A stretch of 6,647 nt of DNA from Chloroflexota bacterium (GTDB taxonomy: Bacteria > Chloroflexota > Dehalococcoidia > SZUA-161 > JAUWZY01), in assembly GCA_030615045.1 (NCBI GenBank), contig JAUWZY010000050.1, positions 1-6,647 on the forward strand, in the 5' to 3' direction. Of the stretch, positions 1 through 5,210 are shown one piece after another. The stretch's first letter is position 1. Each line of letters begins with the position of its first letter. Under the pieces are notes generated by a model, which was given only the letters and a program-made list of their open reading frames with translations, searched no databases and was not told the DNA's origin. The translations under genes and the position numbers were made by a program.

Positions 1-206
1 CCGGAAACGACAGCGACCAGCGCCAGATGCTTTGCCAATAGGGAAAGGCTGCCCCGGCAGATGTCAGAGACTCGAGCCTCTTGAGGTGAGGGCGCGATCT
101 GGCTTATGGTGCCATCGATATCGGTGAATAGTCCGCAGCGAGGGCGCGTGACAAGCGCTTCAACCGAGTCAAGATGATGGAAGAGATATGCTCGCTGGGT
201 TTGCAT
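1..206 (-). CDS. otsB: Trehalose-6-phosphate phosphatase, N-terminal fragment (runs off left edge)
   Basis: Expected role: removes phosphate from trehalose 6-phosphate in the cytoplasm, the last step of OtsA/OtsB trehalose synthesis. Only 68 codons plus two bases are visible, from ATG at 206-204 leftwards to the edge. HAD motif I is seen as TDIDGT at residues 28-33, with Asp29 as predicted nucleophile and Asp31 as acid/base. It is followed by SQIAPSPQEARV, which resembles the OtsB signature DIDGT(L/I)SPIAPTP, and the fragment ends in LVAVVS, leading into the usual VSGR. The start is supported by a purine-rich AAGGG about 8 nt upstream and an extended -10 box further up. The gene is divergent from the radical SAM gene. 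Motifs II-IV and the cap domain are outside the window, so activity cannot be judged. Another HAD-IIB phosphatase is possible, but the IAPSP segment favours OtsB. Confidence 0.78.
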   Translation of the reverse strand, partial: MQTQRAYLFHHLDSVEALVTRPRCGLFTDIDGTISQIAPSPQEARVSDICRGSLSLLAKHLALVAVVS

Positions 207-229
207 CCTATTTCCCTTGAGTTTATTAT
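201..229 (+). promoter_or_regulatory. Candidate plus-strand promoter for the radical SAM gene
   Basis: TTGCAT (201-206) is separated by 17 bp from TATTAT (224-229). The -35 is a weak match and the -10 a fair one. The -10 overlaps the minus-strand TATAAT on the opposite strand. A start near 236-240 would put the first nucleotide almost on the ATG at 240, meaning a leaderless or near-leaderless transcript. That fits the lack of a Shine-Dalgarno sequence before this ATG. Confidence 0.3.
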
Positions 230-233
230 ATCA
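225..233 (-). promoter_or_regulatory. Extended -10 promoter element for the otsB fragment
   Basis: Read on the minus strand, this is TGATATAAT, a perfect match to the extended -10 consensus TGnTATAAT. No good -35 hexamer lies 16-18 bp upstream, which is typical of extended -10 promoters. Transcription would begin around 218, giving a leader of roughly 12 nt before the ATG at 206. The motif is seen directly; promoter activity is inferred. Confidence 0.5.
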
Positions 234-239
234 TTGTTT

Positions 240-1226
240 ATGAACAGGCCACGCGTTCTCATCTGGCTGCTCACCTCTCAGTGCAACCTGGCCTGCCGCC
301 ATTGCTACGCGGCGCGATTTCCCCGCCACGGGGAGCTGGAGCCGGAGCAGGCTTTGGCCGTGGTCCGCAATGCGGCCGAGGCTGGGATAAGCCATGTTGC
401 CCTTACCGGGGGAGAGGTTTTCCTGCGCCGAGATGCCCTCGAAGTGATAAGACAAGCCTGCAAGCTGGGGATGAGCACCAGCGTGGTCAGCAACGGCTCA
501 ATGCTCGATGAAGAAATGGCAAGGCAGCTGGCAGACTGCGGCGTATTTATCTACCTAAGCATTGATGGCGCCAGTAAAGAGACTCATGAGAAGATCAGGG
601 GCCGTGGAACCTGGGACTTTGTCATCTCAGCAGTGGAGGCGATGCAAAAATTTGACCTCCGCTTTGGCACTGTGATGGCGGTGAGCAATTTGAATTATGC
701 CGAAGTCCAGGGATATTTGTCCCTGGCCAAGGAACTGGGCGCTTTGGTCGGCTGCCTGATCCCGGTGATGCCTGCAGGCCGGGCCGGAATGGATATAATA
801 CTTAATCCCGAGCAGATGATGCACGTGCTCCGGGATGTAGATGAGGCAGTAGCAGAGCTGGATTTCCCAGTATCTCTCTGGTGTACCCCTTTTGCCAGGC
901 TGGTGGTCAAATCCAAACGCATCTCGGCGGGCTTTTGCCGCACCTCAAACGATATCGACCTCGACCCCCAGGGGAACGTGCTGCTTTGTGATGTGCTTGA
1001 TATCGCCTTTGCCAATATCAAGGAGAAAGGGATCTCGGAGGCTTGGCAGGAGCAAGAGGAGCACCCATTGGTGAAATCGTTGACCAGCCCAAATCTCCAT
1101 GAGCCATGTCTCGCCTGTCCGTTGAAAAATAAATGCCGCGGTGGCTGTTTTGCCCGGGCTAAGATAATAAGCGGGGATATCCAAGCCCCCGACCCATTGT
1201 GCCCTCGAGTCGCGGGAGTATTATAG
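240..1226 (+). CDS. Radical SAM/SPASM domain enzyme, substrate unknown
   Basis: An iron-sulfur enzyme that would cleave S-adenosylmethionine to start radical chemistry; SPASM members often modify peptides or activate other enzymes. With the ATG at 240 it is 328 aa. The radical SAM core begins at once: CNLACRHCY gives the CxxxCxxC ligands Cys15, Cys19 and Cys22, and a GGE motif (GGEV rather than GGEP) lies at 57-59. The C-terminal SPASM domain has all seven signature cysteines: Cys233-x11-G-x4-Cys250, then Cys290, Cys293, Cys299 and Cys303 in CX2CX5CX3C spacing, then Cys321. It should therefore carry two auxiliary clusters besides the SAM cluster. An in-frame ATG at 174 would add 22 residues overlapping divergent otsB. 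I prefer 240 because the core domain starts there, although it lacks a clear ribosome site. No precursor peptide gene is seen beside it. The corrinoid gene follows after 169 bp, so co-transcription is uncertain. The family call is firm; the function is not known. Confidence 0.9.
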   Translation: MNRPRVLIWLLTSQCNLACRHCYAARFPRHGELEPEQALAVVRNAAEAGISHVALTGGEVFLRRDALEVIRQACKLGMSTSVVSNGSMLDEEMARQLADCGVFIYLSIDGASKETHEKIRGRGTWDFVISAVEAMQKFDLRFGTVMAVSNLNYAEVQGYLSLAKELGALVGCLIPVMPAGRAGMDIILNPEQMMHVLRDVDEAVAELDFPVSLWCTPFARLVVKSKRISAGFCRTSNDIDLDPQGNVLLCDVLDIAFANIKEKGISEAWQEQEEHPLVKSLTSPNLHEPCLACPLKNKCRGGCFARAKIISGDIQAPDPLCPRVAGVL

Positions 1227-1299
1227 GAGTTTACGTGCTTTCCCTACCTGACAAAAATTGGGTTTTGTGCTACATCATTATCACAACATAAAACCGATG

Positions 1300-1313
1300 C
1301 TTGAAGGGAGGTG
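1300..1313 (+). repeat. Upstream copy of a 14-nt direct repeat containing a Shine-Dalgarno core
   Basis: CTTGAAGGGAGGTG is identical to the 14 nt at 1372-1385, offset by 72 bp. This copy has a strong AGGGAGGTG ribosome-binding core but no ATG at a suitable distance downstream. It may be a relic of a duplicated start region, a decoy or regulatory ribosome site, or chance similarity between purine-rich words. Confidence 0.5.
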
Positions 1314-1371
1314 GGAGAGATTAATAGACAGCGAGTATATGGTTTAGAAATGGTCTGTCTGAATTTCTCAA

Positions 1372-1385
1372 CTTGAAGGGAGGTG
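1372..1385 (+). promoter_or_regulatory. Ribosome binding site of the corrinoid protein gene (second repeat copy)
   Basis: AAGGGAGGTG ends 10 nt before the ATG at 1396, a strong Shine-Dalgarno that fixes this start. The surrounding 14 nt exactly repeats 1300-1313. Confidence 0.75.
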
Positions 1386-1395
1386 CATAACAATC

Positions 1396-2034
1396 ATGGT
1401 ACAGATAGCAGAGCTTTCCAAGGTAATTGCTGATCTGGATGAGCCCAAGGTGCTCAAGCTTGTGGAGGAGTTCTTAGCTTCAGAGCCTTCAGAGGCTGAT
1501 CTTAACCGAGCGATTAAAGCCTGTCAGGATGGCATGATTGAAGTTGGCAATCGGTATGAGGCTAAGGAATATTTTCTTCCCGAGCTAATCTTTGGTGCCG
1601 AGATTCTCAAGGAAGTGATGAGTCGCATGATGCCTCGATTAAAGGTTGCGCCGGCAAGGATGGGCAAGGTGGTGCTGGGCACAGCTCATGGCGATATTCA
1701 TGATATCGGGAAGAATGTCGTTAGAGATATGCTCGAGGCCGCCGGGTTTGAGGTGTATGACTTAGGCATAGATGTCCCTTACCAGCAGTTTGTGGATAAG
1801 GTTCGGGAAACCAATGCTCAAATTGTCGGTATTAGCGCGCTGCTGACGCTGGCTCGGGAGACTATGAAGGGCACCGTTGACGCGATGAAGGATGCCGGCC
1901 TCAGAGACCGCGTCAAGGTCATCATCGGTGGAAATCCTGTGGACGAAAAGGTCAGGGCTTACGTTGGCGCTGACCGTTTCACCAACAGCGCTGCTGAAGG
2001 AGTGGAAATCTGCAAAAAATGGGTGGAGGCATAA
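1396..2034 (+). CDS. Methyltransferase corrinoid (B12-binding) protein, MtbC/MttC type
   Basis: A cytoplasmic carrier protein whose bound cobamide accepts a methyl group from a substrate methyltransferase and hands it to a second methyltransferase. The 212 aa show the usual two-part build: a helical cap (about 1-88) resembling the methionine-synthase cap module, then a Rossmann-like B12 domain. The cobalamin signature is GTAHGDIHDIGKNVV, with DxHxxG formed by Asp100, His102 (predicted lower axial ligand to cobalt) and Gly105. Ser147 and Leu149 in GISALL make the S-x-L motif, and Gly178-Gly179 the conserved GG pair. Length matches the family (about 210-220 aa). A strong Shine-Dalgarno precedes the ATG. 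The next gene, a URO-D-fold methyltransferase, begins one nucleotide after the stop, so the two are almost certainly translated together. Which substrate it serves (methylamine, methanol, methoxy-aromatic or other) cannot be read from this protein. Confidence 0.94.
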   Translation: MVQIAELSKVIADLDEPKVLKLVEEFLASEPSEADLNRAIKACQDGMIEVGNRYEAKEYFLPELIFGAEILKEVMSRMMPRLKVAPARMGKVVLGTAHGDIHDIGKNVVRDMLEAAGFEVYDLGIDVPYQQFVDKVRETNAQIVGISALLTLARETMKGTVDAMKDAGLRDRVKVIIGGNPVDEKVRAYVGADRFTNSAAEGVEICKKWVEA

Positions 2035-2035
2035 A

Positions 2036-3221
2036 ATGGAAAAGAGCGTTGAGGAACTGTACAACGAACGCCTTGCCAGGTTGAAGACGGCAATCAGCCT
2101 AAAGGAGCCGGACTGCGTTCCTATGTGGTTCCCGGCCGACACCTGGGTTGCGCATTACTCCGGCTATAACATACAGGAGATTTTATATGACTACGAGAAG
2201 TTAATCGGAGCCATTAACAAGGTTCTCGTGGACTTTGACTGGGACGCTGTGTTTCCTCCCTTTGGCACTTGGCCGGCGCCGGTGCTCGATGCGATAGGCC
2301 AGAGAACGCTAATGGTATCAGGGCAGGATGTATCGGCGACATCATCATTTCAATTTCCGGATGCTTCCCCGATGCAGGCTGAAGACTATCCCGAGTTTAT
2401 AGCCGATCCCTATGCCTTCATTGTGGAGAAGCTCTTGCCCAGGCGAGCGACGGAGCTGGCAAAGCCTTTCCCCCGCAATGAGCTTCGCCCTGGCCAAAGG
2501 CGCTGTGCTATTCGGCCTGTATCTTGCCCGCCTCGGTGCTCAATTTGGAGTGTGGACGCAGGTTTACGGAGCACCGCTGGCAGTACTGGGCTTCTCCAAG
2601 GCGCCGATGGATATGATTGAAGATCAGATGCGTGGATTTAAGGGGATGATACTGGACATCAAGCGCCGGCCTGAGCAGGTAAAGGCAGCCTGTGAAGCCA
2701 TGCTTCCCCTTGCAATTAAGCTTGCCAAAGCGGGCTATGGTGGGCCGCCTGCCGACTACCCGCCTTTGTTTATACCCCTTCACATCGCCGAGTTTTTGAG
2801 GCCGGTTGACTTCGAGGAATTCTACTGGCCCACTTTCCGCAAGCTTATCGAAGAGCTGACTGGGGCAGGTTTCTCGTGCCTGCTCTATTGTGAGGGCAAC
2901 TGGGACCCCTATTTGGACTTCCTGGCTCAACTGCCAAAAGGGAAGGTCATAGCGTTGATGGAGAGTACAAACATGGAGAAAGCGAAAGCTGTTTTGGGGA
3001 ATACTATGTGCCTGGCAGGAAACATCCCCAACTCCTTACTGGGCTACGGGACCGAGGAGGAGTGTGTTGCCTATACCAAAAAGCTCATAGATACGTGTGC
3101 GCCTGGCGGGGGGTTCATTTTCTCCAATGACAAGGTTTTGCTCTCGCCAAATGACGCCAAGCCGGAGAATCTGTTGGCAGTGACGAAATTCGTCAGAGAA
3201 TACGGTGTCTATAAAAAGTGA
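2036..3221 (+). CDS. Uroporphyrinogen decarboxylase-family methyltransferase, interrupted by a one-base frameshift
   Basis: Probable corrinoid-linked methyltransferase with the URO-D TIM-barrel fold, the fold of MtaA/MtbA. The pairing with a corrinoid protein one nucleotide upstream makes haem synthesis unlikely. GGAGG at 2025-2029 precedes the ATG. The reading is continuous from 2036 to Phe145 (codon at 2468), then must shift by +1 within a C5 run (2470-2474) to continue in the frame that ends at 3221. With one C removed the product is 394 aa. Without correction, translation stops at 2620 (194 aa), losing most of the barrel. Late features in repaired numbering are PLHIAEFLRP (His249), FSCLLYCEGN (Cys281, Cys285), Cys325 in MCLAGNIP, and a C-terminal GGGFIFS segment that resembles other family members. 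The canonical HxC...C zinc motif of MtaA/MtbA is not kept: the expected His position is Leu or Tyr. Both halves belong to one family, so this is one gene, either truly broken or carrying a sequencing error. Substrate and methyl acceptor are unknown. Confidence 0.85.
2470..2474 (+). other. Frameshift site: C5 homopolymer in the URO-D-family gene
   Basis: The upstream frame reads CCT TTC CCC CGC AAT; the downstream frame needs CCT TTC (C) CCC GCA ATG AGC. Removing one C joins KPFP to AMSFALAKG and restores a 394-aa protein. No stop codon or Shine-Dalgarno stimulator sits at the site, so programmed +1 shifting is less likely than an indel, although CCC-C is known to be prone to +1 slippage. Confidence 0.8.
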
Positions 3222-3236
3222 ATATGAGGTGAGCTC

Positions 3237-3392
3237 ATGGCAGAACAGAAGATGCTAAGCATTCCCTGGGCTGAGAAAAGAAAAGAGGTGGAGAAGATCC
3301 TGGGTGAGGAGGAGATGATAGGCCGCACTTGGGATATCGGCGAGGACTTGCTCTTCTTCTACATCATCCTATACGCTTTTGGCTGTACTTAG
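3237..3392 (+). CDS. Small unrecognised protein; possibly a longer frame interrupted by TAG
   Basis: The predicted 51-aa product starts at ATG 3237, 15 nt after the URO-D stop, with GAGGTGA (3226-3232) five nt upstream, so it looks like the third gene of the corrinoid cluster. The N-terminal part is charged and helical in character (PWAEKRKEVEKILGEEEM), followed by a hydrophobic stretch (LLFFYIILYAFG, about 38-49), then TAG. I do not recognise a family. The same frame stays open for another 51 codons after the TAG, to TGA at 3546-3548. The stretch up to about 3500 has coding-like composition with many G-starting codons, reading for example AAYDAGDCARVAGLRKLRG. The final 44 nt run antisense to the convergent PAC2 gene. 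It could be a true 51-aa protein, a 102-103 residue protein with a nonsense mutation or error, or a decaying remnant. Read-through as pyrrolysine cannot be tested here. Confidence 0.5.
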   Translation: MAEQKMLSIPWAEKRKEVEKILGEEEMIGRTWDIGEDLLFFYIILYAFGCT

Positions 3393-3504
3393 GATCAGGC
3401 TCTTCTTCATCATATATGCTGGAGCATATTAGCAGCTTACGACGCTGGCGATTGTGCTCGGGTAGCTGGTTTGCGCAAGCTGAGGGGAGCGGTACTGCAA
3501 TATT

Positions 3505-4284
3505 TTACTCGTTTTCCTCTTCTTCTCGTTCCCAGATGGGGCGAGTGAAGTGATCGATATACTGGGTCATGTCCTCCTTGGCTATTCTCTCCATCTCCTC
3601 ATCGGCCCGTGTTGCCTGTTCACTGAGTTCAGCAAGGTCGATATCAATCCCCAGCATCTGGATCAAAGACTGGAGCACGCTCAGAGAGGCCCTGGGATTT
3701 TCCATCTCGGCAAAGTGCTGCGGCGTTTCGCCCAGCAGGCAGATGCCGGGGATGCCTCTCTCCTTAGCCATCCCTAACAGCAAACCATTCAAGCCGCGGA
3801 TGTGATAGTCGCCTCTTTGCACCACACCGTATTGTCTCAACTCCGTGATTAACCAAGCATCGGTAACCGCCCCCCAAACCCTTGATCTTTCGGCACGATG
3901 GGGAATGATGGCAGCGGCAAAGGTGTAAATCCTTTCTACAGCGAACCTCTCAGCAACGTCTAAAACCAAGCCGGCGAACTCATATTGTTTTGAGGCTGGC
4001 TGCGCCTCTGAGATGAAGATTATAATGTCATTTCCGGGAACCCTGTTCTTCCAATAATAAAATTTGCTTTCAGGGAATCCCGGCATTCCTACTACGTCGT
4101 CTTGGACCAAAACCCCGGCCGGGCTGAAGAAACTAAGGGGTTTGATCTCCCCAAACTCCTCAGCGCCCAATTTATCCTTGAGATAGCTTGCCGCTTTCAG
4201 GGCAACGTTGCTTATGCCCGGCCAAGCAGCCACCATAACGGGGTTCTTGAGAACAGGCTCTTGATAAAACTCGATAGCGTCCAT
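3505..4284 (-). CDS. PAC2-family protein (proteasome-assembly-chaperone-like)
   Basis: About 259 aa with features of the PAC2 family (COG2047/COG1938-like): an early VMVAAWPGISNVALKAASYL segment containing the Gly-x-x-Asn-Val-x-x-x-A pattern, DIIIFISEAQP with the conserved Glu-Ala-Gln-Pro turn (typical GEPQP/EAQP region), a GAVTDAW loop, and GLNGLLLGMAKERGIPGICLLGETP near residues 165-190. In eukaryotes and some archaea such proteins help assemble proteasomes; in bacteria the role is not established. The extreme C-terminus is acidic (EREEEENE) and lacks the HbYX tail used for docking to proteasome rings. The start is ambiguous: ATG at 4284 (GAGG five nt upstream) or an in-frame GTG at 4290 (GGAGG five nt upstream), a difference of two residues. 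It is the last gene of the minus-strand cluster, 37 nt after the zinc-ribbon stop. No clear terminator hairpin with a T-run follows. Confidence 0.85.
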   Translation of the reverse strand: MDAIEFYQEPVLKNPVMVAAWPGISNVALKAASYLKDKLGAEEFGEIKPLSFFSPAGVLVQDDVVGMPGFPESKFYYWKNRVPGNDIIIFISEAQPASKQYEFAGLVLDVAERFAVERIYTFAAAIIPHRAERSRVWGAVTDAWLITELRQYGVVQRGDYHIRGLNGLLLGMAKERGIPGICLLGETPQHFAEMENPRASLSVLQSLIQMLGIDIDLAELSEQATRADEEMERIAKEDMTQYIDHFTRPIWEREEEENE

Positions 4285-4321
4285 AAACACCTCTGCCTCC
4301 TCTCCTCAAATGAAATTTTCT

Positions 4322-4503
4322 TTACCTGCTTGCATGCTTACTGACCCGCGAAGCAGGGCCCCGGGCCAGCTTTTCGCGCTCTGCGAGGTCAAATTTGCGC
4401 CCGCAGGCAAGGCAACCAAAACGGCGGTGGGCAATCCCCCCCCCTTATCCGCCCAGACCTTGATCACGGAAACTCCGGGATAGCCACAATATTGACAGTG
4501 CAT
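4322..4503 (-). CDS. Small two-CxxC zinc-ribbon protein, frameshifted in a G9 run
   Basis: The ATG at 4503 has a strong Shine-Dalgarno (AGGAGGGG) overlapping the stop of the HAD gene. The N-terminus reads MHCQYCGYPGVSVIKVWADKGG, giving CxxC at Cys3/Cys6. As written, the frame passes a run of nine G (C9 at 4436-4444) and continues as an unremarkable sequence to a stop at 4306. Shifting frame at the run, by one added G or two removed, gives IAHRRFGCLACGRKFDLAEREKLARG and a stop at 4322, so a second CxxC appears (Cys31/Cys34 in the 60-aa version). Two CxxC pairs about 25 residues apart are what a small zinc ribbon should have, so the shifted frame is almost certainly the real one. Function is unknown; nucleic-acid binding or a regulatory role is only a guess. 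Eight nt separate it from the HAD gene upstream. Confidence 0.72.
4436..4444 (-). other. Frameshift site: G9/C9 homopolymer in the zinc-ribbon gene
   Basis: The run is nine G on the coding strand. AAG uses one G, leaving eight, so the following ATT GCC CAC CGC frame is reached only with 7 or 10 G in total. It is the longest homopolymer I saw in the window, and mononucleotide runs of this length are prone both to replication slippage and to sequencing error. Confidence 0.8.
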
Positions 4504-4511
4504 TTCCCCTC

Positions 4512-5195
4512 CTAACTACCTTCGAGCACCGGCGTGAAAAGAGACTGGATGTCTGTGCTATCCACTGTCTCCAGACTATCCACGGTCAGATCAGCTGCGG
4601 CCAGGCTTTCCCGAGGATGGGTATTGGCTACGGCAACGCATTTCATGCCAGCAGCCTTAGCTGCCCTGACCCCATCGATCGCATCCTCAATGATAACACA
4701 ACAGCGAGGCTCAATGCCCAACCTCTCTGCCGCTAACAGGAATCCCTCCGGATCCGGCTTCCCTCTGCTTACATCCCAGCCCGAGACCAGGCAGTCAAAG
4801 AGTTGCTCTATGCCGAGAGAGGAGAGTAACAGCTTGATGTTCTGCGGCACGGTTGACGAAGCCAGGGCCAAGCTGAATCCATTTTCCCTGAGCGAACGTA
4901 ATAGTGGCAAGACGCCCGGTAGTGGCTTGATATTTCCCTTCACTCGGGCTCGGAAAATCTCCTCCTTTCTCTGGGCGAGAGCTTCTACCTGGTCAGCAGA
5001 GATGTCGGGAGCAAGGACCTTCCTTATGATATCGCTGTTCCTTAGCCCGAAAACCCGTCTGAAATCCTCGGCGGTGAAAGGGAGCCCCATCTCCTCAGCC
5101 AGTTGCTGCCAGGCGCCGAGATGGAACGGGCCGGTATCAGCTATCACCCCATCCAGATCCCAAATAACTGCTTTGTTCTCCGTTTTGCCCCTCAT
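4512..5195 (-). CDS. HAD-superfamily hydrolase, beta-phosphoglucomutase-like (subfamily IA)
   Basis: A 227-aa cytoplasmic phosphotransferase or phosphatase with a complete set of HAD motifs: motif I DLDGVIADT (Asp13 nucleophile, Asp15 acid/base), motif II LASST (Ser113), motif III GKPDPEGF (Lys146), and motif IV VIIEDAIDG (Glu170, Asp171). A helical C1 cap occupies roughly residues 20-88. His25 and Trp29 after motif I and Arg52 in GLRNSD match positions seen in beta-phosphoglucomutases, but the cap Lys of the Lactococcus enzyme (LKG) is replaced by Phe (VFG). A sugar-phosphate mutase is therefore possible but not proven, and a general sugar-phosphate phosphatase is equally likely. The start at 5195 has no good Shine-Dalgarno; it lies 15 nt after the ComM stop, so translational coupling is likely. 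The stop overlaps the ribosome site of the zinc-ribbon gene. Confidence 0.9.
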   Translation of the reverse strand: MRGKTENKAVIWDLDGVIADTGPFHLGAWQQLAEEMGLPFTAEDFRRVFGLRNSDIIRKVLAPDISADQVEALAQRKEEIFRARVKGNIKPLPGVLPLLRSLRENGFSLALASSTVPQNIKLLLSSLGIEQLFDCLVSGWDVSRGKPDPEGFLLAAERLGIEPRCCVIIEDAIDGVRAAKAAGMKCVAVANTHPRESLAAADLTVDSLETVDSTDIQSLFTPVLEGS

Positions 5196-5210
5196 CGCTA
5201 ACCGGGATTT

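Larger units (their letters stand above)
1227..1395 (+). other. Intergenic leader upstream of the corrinoid protein gene
   Basis: This 169-bp stretch has no convincing gene. It is more AT-rich than its flanks. It holds a short inverted repeat ACAAAA/TTTTGT (1251-1256 and 1263-1268, 6-nt loop) with no following T-run, so it is not a convincing terminator. CTGACA at 1248-1253 lies 17 bp before TACATC at 1271-1276, a weak candidate sigma-70-like promoter. Two copies of a Shine-Dalgarno-containing word follow (separate entry). A 21-codon GTG frame (1311-1376) ends inside the second copy, but its start sits within the first Shine-Dalgarno itself, so I do not call it. Confidence 0.4.

Noticed and set aside
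174..239. N-terminal extension of the radical SAM protein from ATG 174
   Set aside because: It would overlap the 5' end of divergent otsB by 33 bp, has no ribosome site, and adds 22 residues before a radical SAM core that normally begins close to the N-terminus.
1251..1268. Inverted repeat ACAAAA/TTTTGT as a terminator of the radical SAM gene
   Set aside because: The stem is only six mostly A-T pairs and no T-run follows, so it would be a weak hairpin.
1311..1376. Possible 21-codon leader peptide (GTG start) ending in the corrinoid gene's ribosome site
   Set aside because: The GTG lies inside the Shine-Dalgarno word itself, with no spacing for initiation, and the peptide shows no attenuator pattern.
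3350..3420. Repeated GCTCTTCTTC words (3350-3359, 3399-3408) as a duplication in the small ORF
   Set aside because: Only ten nt match exactly, the copies fall in different codon phases, and the sequence is low-complexity CT-rich.
3414..3429. Inverted repeat ATATGCT-GG-AGCATAT as a bidirectional terminator between the convergent clusters
   Set aside because: The loop is two nt (four in practice), the stem is AT-rich, and no T-run follows on either strand, so terminator function is not supported.
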